Origin: Acholeplasmataceae bacterium
GTDB lineage: Bacteria; Bacillota; Negativicutes; Acidaminococcales; Acidaminococcaceae
Direction of reading: 5' to 3'
NCBI GenBank assembly: GCA_012517145.1
Contig: JAAYVM010000118.1
Span: forward strand, 1-34,364
Length of the DNA: 34,364 bases
The notes below the pieces were generated by a model. It did not search any database. It was not told the origin of the DNA and worked only from the letters and a program-made list of their open reading frames with translations. The position numbers and the translations under genes were made by a program. How positions within the stretch are numbered: position 1 is the stretch's first letter; the number at the start of each line of letters is the position of its first letter. Below, piece after piece: positions 7,014-14,302 of this stretch.

Positions 7014-7910
7014 CTACACTTTCTCGCGGATATTTTTGCCCAGAAGACCGGATGGTTTATAGAGCAAAATAAGAATCAGGATACCAAAGGCTGCAGCATC
7101 ACGGAAGGTTGAGGAGAAGAAACCACTGACCATTGCTTCAACAACACCCATGATAATGCCGCCAAGCATTGCACCTGGGATAATACCGATACCACCGAGA
7201 ACAGCGGCAACGAAAGCTTTCATACCTGGCATCATACCCATCAAAGGATCAATGGAATTGTAATAGATACTTACAAGTACACCAGCTGCTGCTGCCAGAG
7301 AAGAACCCAGAGCGAAGGTCATGGAGATGACCTTGTCGATATTGATACCCATCAATTGTGCTGCGTCCATATCAAAAGATACTGCACGCATTGCCTTACC
7401 AGCTTTGGTGTGGTTAACAATATAGGTCAAAGCTGCCATCAGTACCAGTGCGCTGCCCAAAATAACGATTTGCTGGCTGTTAATTACAAGACCAGCAACG
7501 TTGTAGACTGTCGCATCAAAAACCGCTGGGAAAGTACGTGGTTGAGGTGTAGCAATCAAAATCATGCCATACTCGAGAAAGAAAGATACGCCGATTGCCG
7601 TAATCAAAATTGCTATACGCGGTGCATTACGCATCGGCCGATAAGCAACGCGTTCAATGACAATACCGGCTACCGCGGCTGCTGCCATGGCAAAAACAAG
7701 TGCCGGTAAGAAAGACAAGCCCAACATGGTGGTTGCTACAAAGCCGAAATAAGCGCCAAGCATGTAAATATCGCCGTGAGCGAAGTTTATCAGCTTTATA
7801 ATACCGTAAATCATTGTATAACCAAGTGCAATCAAAGCATAAATACTGCCTAATGATACACCGTTAATCAATTGTTGCACAAATTGGTGCAAAAATGATC
7901 CCATATCCAT
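7014..7910 (-). CDS. livH: Branched-chain amino-acid ABC transporter permease LivH
   Basis: This 298-residue membrane permease starts MDMGSFLHQFVQQLINGVSL. The phrases GSIYALIALGYTMIYGIIKLINFAHGD and FVAAVLGGIGIIPGAMLGG are typical of LivH. The protein is almost entirely hydrophobic, with about eight membrane segments. GGGGG precedes the ATG by 9 nt. An attenuator-like hairpin lies between the livK stop and this start, so expression may be lower than that of the binding protein. livM follows essentially without a gap. Confidence 0.95.
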   Translation of the reverse strand: MDMGSFLHQFVQQLINGVSLGSIYALIALGYTMIYGIIKLINFAHGDIYMLGAYFGFVATTMLGLSFLPALVFAMAAAAVAGIVIERVAYRPMRNAPRIAILITAIGVSFFLEYGMILIATPQPRTFPAVFDATVYNVAGLVINSQQIVILGSALVLMAALTYIVNHTKAGKAMRAVSFDMDAAQLMGINIDKVISMTFALGSSLAAAAGVLVSIYYNSIDPLMGMMPGMKAFVAAVLGGIGIIPGAMLGGIIMGVVEAMVSGFFSSTFRDAAAFGILILILLYKPSGLLGKNIREKV

Positions 7911-7929
7911 AAATTTTAGCCCCCTGCCT

Positions 7930-7969
7930 AAAAAATAACTTTAGTGGGTCGTCTTATGCACGGCCCACT
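7930..7969 (-). terminator. Attenuator-type hairpin between livK and livH
   Basis: On the minus strand a 10-bp stem (one G-U pair) with a 7-nt loop is followed after 7 nt by a run of six Ts. A partial terminator here would allow more binding protein than permease to be made from one transcript. Confidence 0.6.
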
Positions 7970-7977
7970 GAATAAAA

Positions 7978-9147
7978 TCAAGGATTAATCTTGGTTTTGA
8001 AAACCTGTGCTCCATCTTTGTATTCGATGATAACAGCACTCTTAACCGGGTTGTGTTGTGCGTTGAACGTTACGTTACCGGAAACACCGCTGAAGCCGGC
8101 TGTTTTTGCCATTGCATCTTTAATCTTCACGGTATCTACTGCATTGGCAGTCTTGATTGCATTGATTACGAGAAGTGCGGAATCATAAGCAAGAGCTGCG
8201 AAAACGTCAGGTTTTTCATTGTAAGCTTTTTGATAAGCTGCAACGAAATCCTTGTTCAGTTGAGAGTCATCATCAGGTGAATACAAGCTTGAGAAGTAAG
8301 TATTGTTCAAAGCTGCTTTGCCTGCAATTTCAGGAAGCTTTGCGCTATCCCAGCCATCGCCGCCTGCCATAGGAACATTCAATCCCATTTCGCGAGCTTG
8401 TTTAACGATCATGCCTACTTCCTGATAGTAGCCAGGAACATATATCATATCCGGATTAGAAGCTTTAATCTTTGTCAAAGTTGCTTTGAAGTCAGTATCT
8501 TTTTGGAGATAAGATTCTTCAGCAACAATCTTGCCGCCGCCCTTAGTGAAGGCTTCTTTGAAGAACTGTGCCAGTCCTTTTGCATAATCTGAAGAATTAT
8601 CTACCAGAATTGCAACGTTTTTAGCGTTAATCTTATCCTTAGCAAAGGTAGCCATTACAGTACCTTGGAAAGGATCGATAAAGCAGGCGCGGAACATGAA
8701 ATCTTTTGTTTTGCCGTCTTTATCAACTGTTACATTCGGGTTAGTACCCATTGGTGTGATTGCCAAAACTTTAGCACTGGTGTTGATTGAAGTTGCTGCA
8801 ATTGAAGCTGATGATAGGTTCGGGCCGATAACGGCGATAACCTTGTCTTGCGCTATCAGTTTTTGCATAGCATTGGTTGCTTCGGCTGCTTCTGATTTGT
8901 TATCGGCAACTACAAATTCAATCTTTTTGCCGAGTACGCCGCCTTTAGCATTTGCTGCGTCAATCGCAAGCTTGATACCATTTTGAGCTGACTTGCCATA
9001 GCTTGCGCTGCCGCCGGTCATTTCGAGGTTGCCACCAATCTTAATGGTATCGCCTGACCCCTTTTTGTCGCCGCCGCAACCTGTAAGTGCAGTTGCCAGC
9101 AGCATGCCAATACATGCTACCGATAAAACCTTACGCATTTTTTTCAT
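7978..9147 (-). CDS. livK: Branched-chain amino-acid ABC transporter substrate-binding lipoprotein LivK
   Basis: This 389-residue type I periplasmic binding protein (Leu/Ile/Val-binding family) is exported. It has a basic N terminus, a hydrophobic core and a lipobox ending LTGC with the lipid-anchored Cys at residue 24. The mature part begins after a charged linker with DTIKIGGNLEMTGG; AVIGPNLSSASIAA and YVPGYYQEVGMIVKQAREMG are family features. It should be anchored outside the cytoplasmic membrane and deliver ligand to LivHM. GGAGGGG precedes the ATG. It is a close paralogue of the upstream binding protein at 9351-10526. The two share almost every motif, including ATSG/NLSS ligand-loop differences that may change specificity. 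Confidence 0.95.
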   Translation of the reverse strand: MKKMRKVLSVACIGMLLATALTGCGGDKKGSGDTIKIGGNLEMTGGSASYGKSAQNGIKLAIDAANAKGGVLGKKIEFVVADNKSEAAEATNAMQKLIAQDKVIAVIGPNLSSASIAATSINTSAKVLAITPMGTNPNVTVDKDGKTKDFMFRACFIDPFQGTVMATFAKDKINAKNVAILVDNSSDYAKGLAQFFKEAFTKGGGKIVAEESYLQKDTDFKATLTKIKASNPDMIYVPGYYQEVGMIVKQAREMGLNVPMAGGDGWDSAKLPEIAGKAALNNTYFSSLYSPDDDSQLNKDFVAAYQKAYNEKPDVFAALAYDSALLVINAIKTANAVDTVKIKDAMAKTAGFSGVSGNVTFNAQHNPVKSAVIIEYKDGAQVFKTKINP

Positions 9148-9274
9148 TTGTCTTTCCCCTCCAATGTTTTTAATGAAGAAAATTTATCATCAATCCCACC
9201 CGTTGTGGCATTCAGCCAGTCTCTCTCTATCGGTTTCAGGATTAATTTCATAATAAAACAAGGTGACTTAGACT

Positions 9275-9329
9275 AAAAAATAATAAATCCAGCGACGAAT
9301 CGAAGAAAGCTTCAATCCGGCGCTGGATT
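9275..9329 (-). terminator. Terminator after the upstream livK paralogue
   Basis: The arms AATCCAGCG and CGCTGGATT enclose a second, imperfect inner stem and are followed on the minus strand by TATTATTTTTT. It starts about 20 nt after the stop codon of the upstream binding-protein gene, so that gene can form a separate short transcript. Confidence 0.85.
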
Positions 9330-9350
9330 GAGTGTACTAATAATTTAAGA

Positions 9351-10526
9351 CTAGAGCGTGATCTTTTCTTTAAAGGTCTGTACGCCGTCTTTCAATTCGA
9401 TAATTACAGCTCCGGAAATCGGGTTGTGTTTATCGTCATAAGTAACTTTACCGGTGGCAACCTGCAGATCCTTGGTTTTAGCCATTTCAGCCGCAACCTT
9501 GACACCATCAGTTGTGCCAGCGCGTTTGATAGCTTCAATAACAATCATTGCTGCATCATAGCCATGAATTGCGAAGTTATCTGGTTCAGCATTAAACATT
9601 GCTTTGTAGTTCTTGATGAATTTTTGAACGCTTGGTTCTTGGTCTTGTGCAGAATATGCGCTGCAGAAGTAAGTGCCATTAAGAGCAGCAGGGCCTGCGA
9701 TTTCAGCAAGTTTAGGAGAATCCCAGCCGTCAGATCCGAGCATTGGGCAAGTCAAACCGATTTCACGAGCTTGTTTAATGATCTTTGCAACTTCTTCATA
9801 GTAAGCTGGTACATAGATAGCTTCTGGATTGGTTGCTTTAATCTTAGTTAAAGAAGCTTTGAAGTCAACGTCTTTAGCAAGGAAAGCTTCGCTGGCAACT
9901 ACTTTGCCGCCGTTCTTTTCTAAAGTCTTGGTAAATACTGCGGTCAGGCCTTTGGAATATTCACTGGAAGAATCATAGAGAATTGCAACATTTTTAACCT
10001 TCAGGGTCTTATTTGCAAACTCAGCCATTATTTGACCCTGGAAAGGATCGATGAAGCAAGCACGGAATATGAATGGTTTAGTCTTTCCATCTTTAACAGT
10101 AATATTTTCTGCTGTAGCAACTGGTGCCATTAAAGGAATCTTATTGTCAGTAACAATCTGGGATGCCGCAGCTACAGAACCGCTGGTAGCAGGTCCAATT
10201 ATTGCAACTGCTTTGTCTTTGGTTACTAATTTTGTTACTGCGTTGCCTGCTTCTGAAGGCTCGGACTTGGTATCACTTTCAACAAGTTTAATCTTCTTGC
10301 CATTAATGCCGCCGGCTTTATTTACTTCATCTACTGCCATCTTAACACCGGATAAAGTTGACTTACCATAGTTGGCCACGCCACCGGTCAATTCGAAGGC
10401 TGCGCCAATAACTATCTCGTTACTATTGGCTGCATCTTTCTTTTTGTCGCCACCGCAACCTGCGACAACGGAAGTCATAAATACTGCCGTACAGGCTACG
10501 CCGACAATTTTTTTCCAAGATTTCAT
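9351..10526 (-). CDS. Branched-chain amino-acid ABC transporter substrate-binding lipoprotein (second LivK)
   Basis: This 391-residue lipoprotein begins MKSWKKIVGVACTAVFMTSV and has the lipobox VAGC with Cys24. It belongs to the same type I periplasmic binding fold and is clearly a paralogue of the adjacent LivK, with shared blocks such as FIFRACFIDPFQGQ, ASLTKIKATNPEAIYVP and GLTCPMLGSDGWDSPKLAEI. AIIGPATSGSVAAAS contains the Ser/Thr cluster that usually contacts the ligand amino group. AAGGTG lies 7 nt before this ATG. A frame extending 22 codons further upstream has no signal-peptide logic, so I rejected it. The gene has its own consensus promoter and its own terminator, so it is expressed separately from livKHMGF. 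It may serve the same permease with a different ligand. Confidence 0.93.
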   Translation of the reverse strand: MKSWKKIVGVACTAVFMTSVVAGCGGDKKKDAANSNEIVIGAAFELTGGVANYGKSTLSGVKMAVDEVNKAGGINGKKIKLVESDTKSEPSEAGNAVTKLVTKDKAVAIIGPATSGSVAAASQIVTDNKIPLMAPVATAENITVKDGKTKPFIFRACFIDPFQGQIMAEFANKTLKVKNVAILYDSSSEYSKGLTAVFTKTLEKNGGKVVASEAFLAKDVDFKASLTKIKATNPEAIYVPAYYEEVAKIIKQAREIGLTCPMLGSDGWDSPKLAEIAGPAALNGTYFCSAYSAQDQEPSVQKFIKNYKAMFNAEPDNFAIHGYDAAMIVIEAIKRAGTTDGVKVAAEMAKTKDLQVATGKVTYDDKHNPISGAVIIELKDGVQTFKEKITL

Positions 10527-10664
10527 TTGTTTCACCTTTTCTTTCCCCTGTTCGTTTTTGATTGCAATTAGTGTTTTCACCTGTAAAAACAAAAAAGAAA
10601 AAAATCTTACATACTTTTTCCAGTTTTACAGATAAAAAGACCATCTTGTAATCACTTGCTTTTC

Positions 10665-10694
10665 ATTATATGTAAGACTTCACACTTTTGTCAA
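10665..10694 (-). promoter_or_regulatory. Sigma-A type promoter of the second livK
   Basis: Minus strand: exact TTGACA, an 18-nt spacer and exact TATAAT. The 5' leader would be about 130 nt. Both boxes match the consensus perfectly, predicting strong constitutive transcription unless an operator intervenes. Confidence 0.85.
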
Positions 10695-11074
10695 TATTTT
10701 TTTTGCTTTTTAATACAAAATGAGCAACTTTTTTTGTAAAGTTTGTACATTATTTTTCAATTATTTCAAATTGTGCATCCAAGAAATACAAATATATTTA
10801 TATATTATTACTTTTTTTGTTAATGTACTCTATCAGACACATTTTACCTGCTTTTGCAGGTTTTCGTCCAAATAATGCGGACGCTTTGTTGATTATACAG
10901 TATTCTGTATTTTTATTATGGAAAATATAGCTTATTTCTTAATTTCTTTAAAACATTAATCTATTTTTGTTTATTTTGCTTTTTGAGGACATTTTGCTCA
11001 TTTCACGAAGAAATGCAAGCAACTTTTATTTAAACCGGCTTACAGCTGATTTTAGAGGCCGGTTTTTCGCACGT
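10695..11074. other. AT-rich intergenic region with small hairpins, no gene recognised
   Basis: About 380 bp separate the livK2 promoter from the DUF4446 terminator. I find no credible reading frame here. It holds a hairpin ACCTGC/GCAGGT (10846-10861) and next to it CGTCC/GGACG (10865-10883). It also holds a 6+6 inverted repeat ATACAG-4-CTGTAT (10895-10910) and an AAACCGGC/GCCGGTTT pair (11033-11068). A TATAAT on the minus strand lies just before the first two hairpins. This could be a small structured RNA, but nothing here matches a family I know. Confidence 0.4.
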
Positions 11075-11106
11075 AAAAAAACCGCCTGCAAAGAATTTGC
11101 AAGCGG
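11075..11106 (-). terminator. Rho-independent terminator after the DUF4446 gene
   Basis: Minus strand: CCGCTTGCAAA, loop TTC, TTTGCAGGCGG, then seven Ts. It lies 30 nt after the DUF4446 stop codon and should end the parB-DUF554-DUF4446 transcript. Confidence 0.92.
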
Positions 11107-11135
11107 ACTGCCTTGATAGTGGCTTATTGAATGTT

Positions 11136-11621
11136 TTATTTGTTTAAAGCTTCCAGCTCTTCTTTAGACAATGCATAATCTGACTTGCCTGCCTTAATCG
11201 GTTTAGCATAACACCTATTTTCATCGCGTCCAAAAATGCTGGAAAAAACTACACCATCTTTTCTTTCATCGAGCAATGCAACTGAGTAACTTAAATCACT
11301 GCCGGTATCATCAAAGGCATTAAATCTTACAACGCCCACCTTCTGTACGCAATCCTTTAACTGGTCACGCAGGCCATTGCAGCGGTCGTTCAATTTTTCC
11401 ATTTCAATTCTACCGGAACGCACTTCGCTTAAGGTTTCTGTTAAAAGTTCACCGATATCAACATTATCTGTGCCTTGAGTAAAGAAATCATATTTTTCCT
11501 GCAGTTTTTTGACTTTCTTCCCTGATCTTATTAACATAACCGCCTGAATAATTATCAGAAGGAGCATCACGGCAATTACAGCCGCAATATTTTCATTGAG
11601 CATTAAATTTATATTTTCCAT
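11136..11621 (-). CDS. DUF4446 family membrane-anchored protein
   Basis: This 161-residue protein has one N-terminal membrane helix (about residues 12-33), a basic stop (RSGKKVKK), a helical middle part, and a C-terminal domain with the DUF4446 signature VGVVRFNAFDDTGSDLSYS, SSIFGRDENRCYAKPI and a final KEELEAL. The family is widespread in Firmicutes and is usually found close to parB; the function is unknown. It follows the DUF554 gene by 15 nt and precedes a strong terminator, so it is the distal gene of the chromosome-partition transcript. The helix-coil-domain layout suggests a membrane-tethered protein facing the cytoplasm. Confidence 0.85.
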   Translation of the reverse strand: MENINLMLNENIAAVIAVMLLLIIIQAVMLIRSGKKVKKLQEKYDFFTQGTDNVDIGELLTETLSEVRSGRIEMEKLNDRCNGLRDQLKDCVQKVGVVRFNAFDDTGSDLSYSVALLDERKDGVVFSSIFGRDENRCYAKPIKAGKSDYALSKEELEALNK

Positions 11622-11636
11622 TATTTCCTAGTCTCC

Positions 11637-12347
11637 TCATTTGAAAAAAGCGAATAGTTCCGTCACAAACCCTGCGGCTATAATGGCTGGCAGCATGTTC
11701 GCAATTCTTATTTGTACAAGCTTCAGCATATTCAAACCAATTGCTATGATCAGTATGCCTCCTGTTGCAGTCAACTCTGCCAAAAGTGCCGGCGTCATGA
11801 TTGCTTCCATAGAACCGGCCAACAATGTAATCGTTCCTTGGTAAATTGCCACGCTGAGCGCAGATAATGCAACGCCAACACCCATATTTGCTGCAAAAAT
11901 GATTGCTGTTATGCCGTCAAGTATCGATTTGGCATAAAGTGTAGAGGCATCTCCTGTTAAACCTTCCTGAATACTGCCGACAATTGCCATTGCTCCTACG
12001 CAGTAAATAAGACTGGTTGCGACAAATCCATGCCCTATGATTGCTGCCGCACTATTTTTTTCATTATCCTTTGTCAGCTTGGCGCCAATCCAGCTGCCAA
12101 AGCGATTCAATGCCTTATCAATATCAAAATACTCCCCTATTATCGACCCAGCCACTAAACTTATAATTACTATAATAATATTATTTGTTTTCATTTCCAT
12201 CTGGATACCGATAACCGTAACCGATAAACCAATGGCATGCATTATTGTTTCCTGCCACCTGTCAGGCAATCCCTTCCGCAGGACGAGACCTAAAGCCGCG
12301 CCGGCAAGAATTGCGGCAGCATTAACAACTGTCCCCATACCGATCAT
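11637..12347 (-). CDS. DUF554 family membrane protein (YdfK-like)
   Basis: This 236-residue, strongly hydrophobic protein has about seven membrane segments. It starts MIGMGTVVNAAAILAGAALG; the phrases KGLPDRW, GEYFDIDKALNRFG, GFVATSLIYCVGAMAIVGSIQEGL and SILDGITAIIFAANMGVGVALSA are typical of DUF554. The transport function is unproven. Gly-rich helices and an internal similarity of its halves suggest a channel or carrier. The ATG at 12347 follows AAAGGAA at good spacing; a start nine codons earlier has no ribosome site. It lies between parB and the DUF4446 gene, an arrangement recurring in Firmicutes, which suggests cotranscription rather than a shared function. Confidence 0.88.
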   Translation of the reverse strand: MIGMGTVVNAAAILAGAALGLVLRKGLPDRWQETIMHAIGLSVTVIGIQMEMKTNNIIIVIISLVAGSIIGEYFDIDKALNRFGSWIGAKLTKDNEKNSAAAIIGHGFVATSLIYCVGAMAIVGSIQEGLTGDASTLYAKSILDGITAIIFAANMGVGVALSALSVAIYQGTITLLAGSMEAIMTPALLAELTATGGILIIAIGLNMLKLVQIRIANMLPAIIAAGFVTELFAFFK

Positions 12348-12402
12348 CGCATATTTCCTTTCTGCTAAGACCACCAGTTCATTATTCTCAATTTATAAAA
12401 AC

Positions 12403-13380
12403 TCATACATTAAGTTTTTGTATTTTTTTCAAAGAACTATCAAGTGCTTGAGCCCTTTCCTCCAATAATTCGTAAATTCTCTCCAAATCATCCAAGGAAT
12501 AATACTCTATCTCGATTTTGCCACTTTTCTCAGTCTTTTTGACCACTTTGACCTTAGTTCCTAAAACTGACATCATTTTATTTTGGAAATCAGCGTAAAA
12601 AACATCCGGACTTTCTTTCGCCTTGGTCGTTTTAGTCTTTTTAACGCTATTTTCCTTTTTCTCCTGTACCGGTTCATCCTCAATCAAAGATTCAATGTCG
12701 CGGCCTTCTTTATATTCTTTGACGACATCCTCTACTTTGCGGACGCTCCAGCCTTTGGTAATTATTGTCTGGGCAAGCAAAATTTGTTTTGCCTCATCTT
12801 CTATTACCAATAGCGGTCTTACTTGTCCTAAAGTCAGCTCTTCTTTGGAAATATATTCACGTATTTTAGCAGGCAGATTCAAAAGCCTGAGGATATTGGT
12901 GACTGCAGTACGGCTGCGGCCTAATTTTTTTGCCGCATCAGCCTGTGTCAGCTGAAGTTTGTCCATCATCGCTTTTATTCCCTCGGCCTCTTCCAAAGGG
13001 TTGAGATCATGACGTTGAATATTCTCTATCATGGCTACTTCCATCATAGCTTCTTCGTCATAATCGCGTATCACAACCGGTACAGCTTTCAGACCTGCAG
13101 TTTTGGCCGCACGCCAACGCCTTTCACCGGCAACAATTTCGTAACGATTGCCGCTTTTGCGTACGATAAGCGGCTGGATTACGCCATGTTGTTTGACGGA
13201 GTCTACTAACTCCTTCATTTTCTCAGGTTCAAAGACTTTACGCGGTTGATAGGGATTCGGTACTAAGTCCGTTACATCAATTTCTTGTTTAACTTCATTT
13301 TCCGCTACTTCCGCACTTACATCTTCGGTGCTGCCGAAAAGAGCCTCCAAGCCTTTGCCCAAACCAGCGCGTTTATTCAT
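12403..13380 (-). CDS. parB: Chromosome partition protein ParB (Spo0J)
   Basis: This 325-residue CTP-dependent DNA clamp binds parS and spreads. It starts MNKRAGLGKGLEALFG, the N-terminal motif (LGKGL) that stimulates the Soj ATPase. The CTP-binding domain contains NPYQPRKVFEP and GERRWRAAK, followed by MIENIQRHDLNPLEEA. The helix-turn-helix is LTQADAAKKLGRSRTAVTN. At the four positions known to separate ParB from Noc it has Arg (RSRT), Ile, Asn and Gly (LTLGQ), which is the ParB side at the first and fourth. The C-terminal dimerisation domain follows a charged linker rich in Lys. The ATG overlaps the soj 3' end by 8 nt and AGGAGG lies 8 nt upstream, so soj and parB are coupled. Confidence 0.95.
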   Translation of the reverse strand: MNKRAGLGKGLEALFGSTEDVSAEVAENEVKQEIDVTDLVPNPYQPRKVFEPEKMKELVDSVKQHGVIQPLIVRKSGNRYEIVAGERRWRAAKTAGLKAVPVVIRDYDEEAMMEVAMIENIQRHDLNPLEEAEGIKAMMDKLQLTQADAAKKLGRSRTAVTNILRLLNLPAKIREYISKEELTLGQVRPLLVIEDEAKQILLAQTIITKGWSVRKVEDVVKEYKEGRDIESLIEDEPVQEKKENSVKKTKTTKAKESPDVFYADFQNKMMSVLGTKVKVVKKTEKSGKIEIEYYSLDDLERIYELLEERAQALDSSLKKIQKLNV

Positions 13381-14134
13381 CTCCGATAACCTCCTGTGCC
13401 AATTCTTGATAAACCTGTGCACCTTTGGACTTGGCATCATAAACAATGACAGGCTGTCCGTGGCTTGGTGCTTCGCTTAATCTGATATTGCGCGGTATTA
13501 TCGTATTGTACATTTTAGCATTGAAGTATTTCTTTACTTCACCAACAACATCACTGGAGAGATTAGTACGCGCATCAAACATCGTCATAACCGCTCCTTC
13601 AAGTTTCAAGGCCGGATTGAGATTGCGTTGTACCAGCTGAATGGTATTCATCAATTGAGTTACGCCTTCTAAGGCATAGAATTCACATTGAATTGGAACC
13701 AATACAGAGCTCGCAGCGGTAAGCGCATTTAAAGTCAAAAGTCCTAATGACGGTGGGCAGTCAATCAAAACATAATCATATTCATGTTTAACCCTGTCCA
13801 AGGCACGTTTCAATCTGCCTTCCCTGCTCATTACGGAAACAAGCTCAAGTTCGGCGCCAGCAAGTTGTATGGTGGCCGGCAGAACCCATAGGTTCTCATA
13901 TTCGCTCTTCATTATGACTTCTGACATCGGTGTGCCATTAATTAAAACATCATAGATGCATTTTTTTATATAATTTTTTTCAAAGCCAAGGCCACTGGTA
14001 GAATTGCCTTGTGGATCACTGTCTATCAGTAATACCTTGCGGCCCTTAGCTGCCAGGCAAGCTGCCAGGTTTACAGCGGTTGTTGTTTTGCCAACGCCGC
14101 CTTTCTGGTTTGCAATGGCGATTACTTTAACCAA
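13373..14134 (-). CDS. soj: Chromosome partition ATPase Soj (ParA)
   Basis: This ParA-type deviant Walker ATPase of about 253 residues dimerises with ATP on DNA and drives segregation with ParB. It also controls DnaA in Bacillus. IANQKGGVGKTTTAVNLAA is the P-loop with the signature Lys; DSDPQGNSTSGLG and VLIDCPPSLGLLTLNAL are the switch motifs. Near the C terminus, IPRNIRLSEAPSHGQP is typical of Soj. Three in-frame starts are close together: GTG 14143, ATG 14140 and TTG 14134. AGAGG lies 8 nt before the TTG but only 2 nt before the ATG, so I favour TTG, giving MVKVIAIANQKGG. Between this start and noc lies a parS palindrome. Confidence 0.93.
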   Translation of the reverse strand: MVKVIAIANQKGGVGKTTTAVNLAACLAAKGRKVLLIDSDPQGNSTSGLGFEKNYIKKCIYDVLINGTPMSEVIMKSEYENLWVLPATIQLAGAELELVSVMSREGRLKRALDRVKHEYDYVLIDCPPSLGLLTLNALTAASSVLVPIQCEFYALEGVTQLMNTIQLVQRNLNPALKLEGAVMTMFDARTNLSSDVVGEVKKYFNAKMYNTIIPRNIRLSEAPSHGQPVIVYDAKSKGAQVYQELAQEVIGDE

Positions 14135-14238
14135 GACCATCACCTCTCATTCGTTCCATTAGTTAATATTGTTTTACCGACTACTATATTCTACCATAAT
14201 TTATGCTTCATATATTAAAAAATATCATTTTGCCAAAG

Positions 14239-14276
14239 AAAAAAGTCAATGTTTCACGTGAAACATTGACTTTTTT
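14239..14276. promoter_or_regulatory. parS: parS site inside a 38-bp perfect palindrome (also terminator-like)
   Basis: TGTTTCACGTGAAACA at 14250-14265 is identical to the parS consensus. The symmetry continues perfectly on both sides through GTCAA/TTGAC to A6 and T6 ends, making 19-bp arms without a loop-forming spacer. The T run after the stem on either strand makes it look like a bidirectional terminator. It lies between the noc stop and soj, which are both transcribed leftward, so in RNA it would end the noc transcript. Confidence 0.95.
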
Positions 14277-14302
14277 ACTTTAGCTTGGTTCTATAAAAGA
14301 TA

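Noticed and set aside
11033-11068. AAACCGGC/GCCGGTTT hairpin with T run as a plus-strand terminator
   Set aside because: No plus-strand gene precedes it, and the loop is long; I kept it only as an element of the intergenic region.
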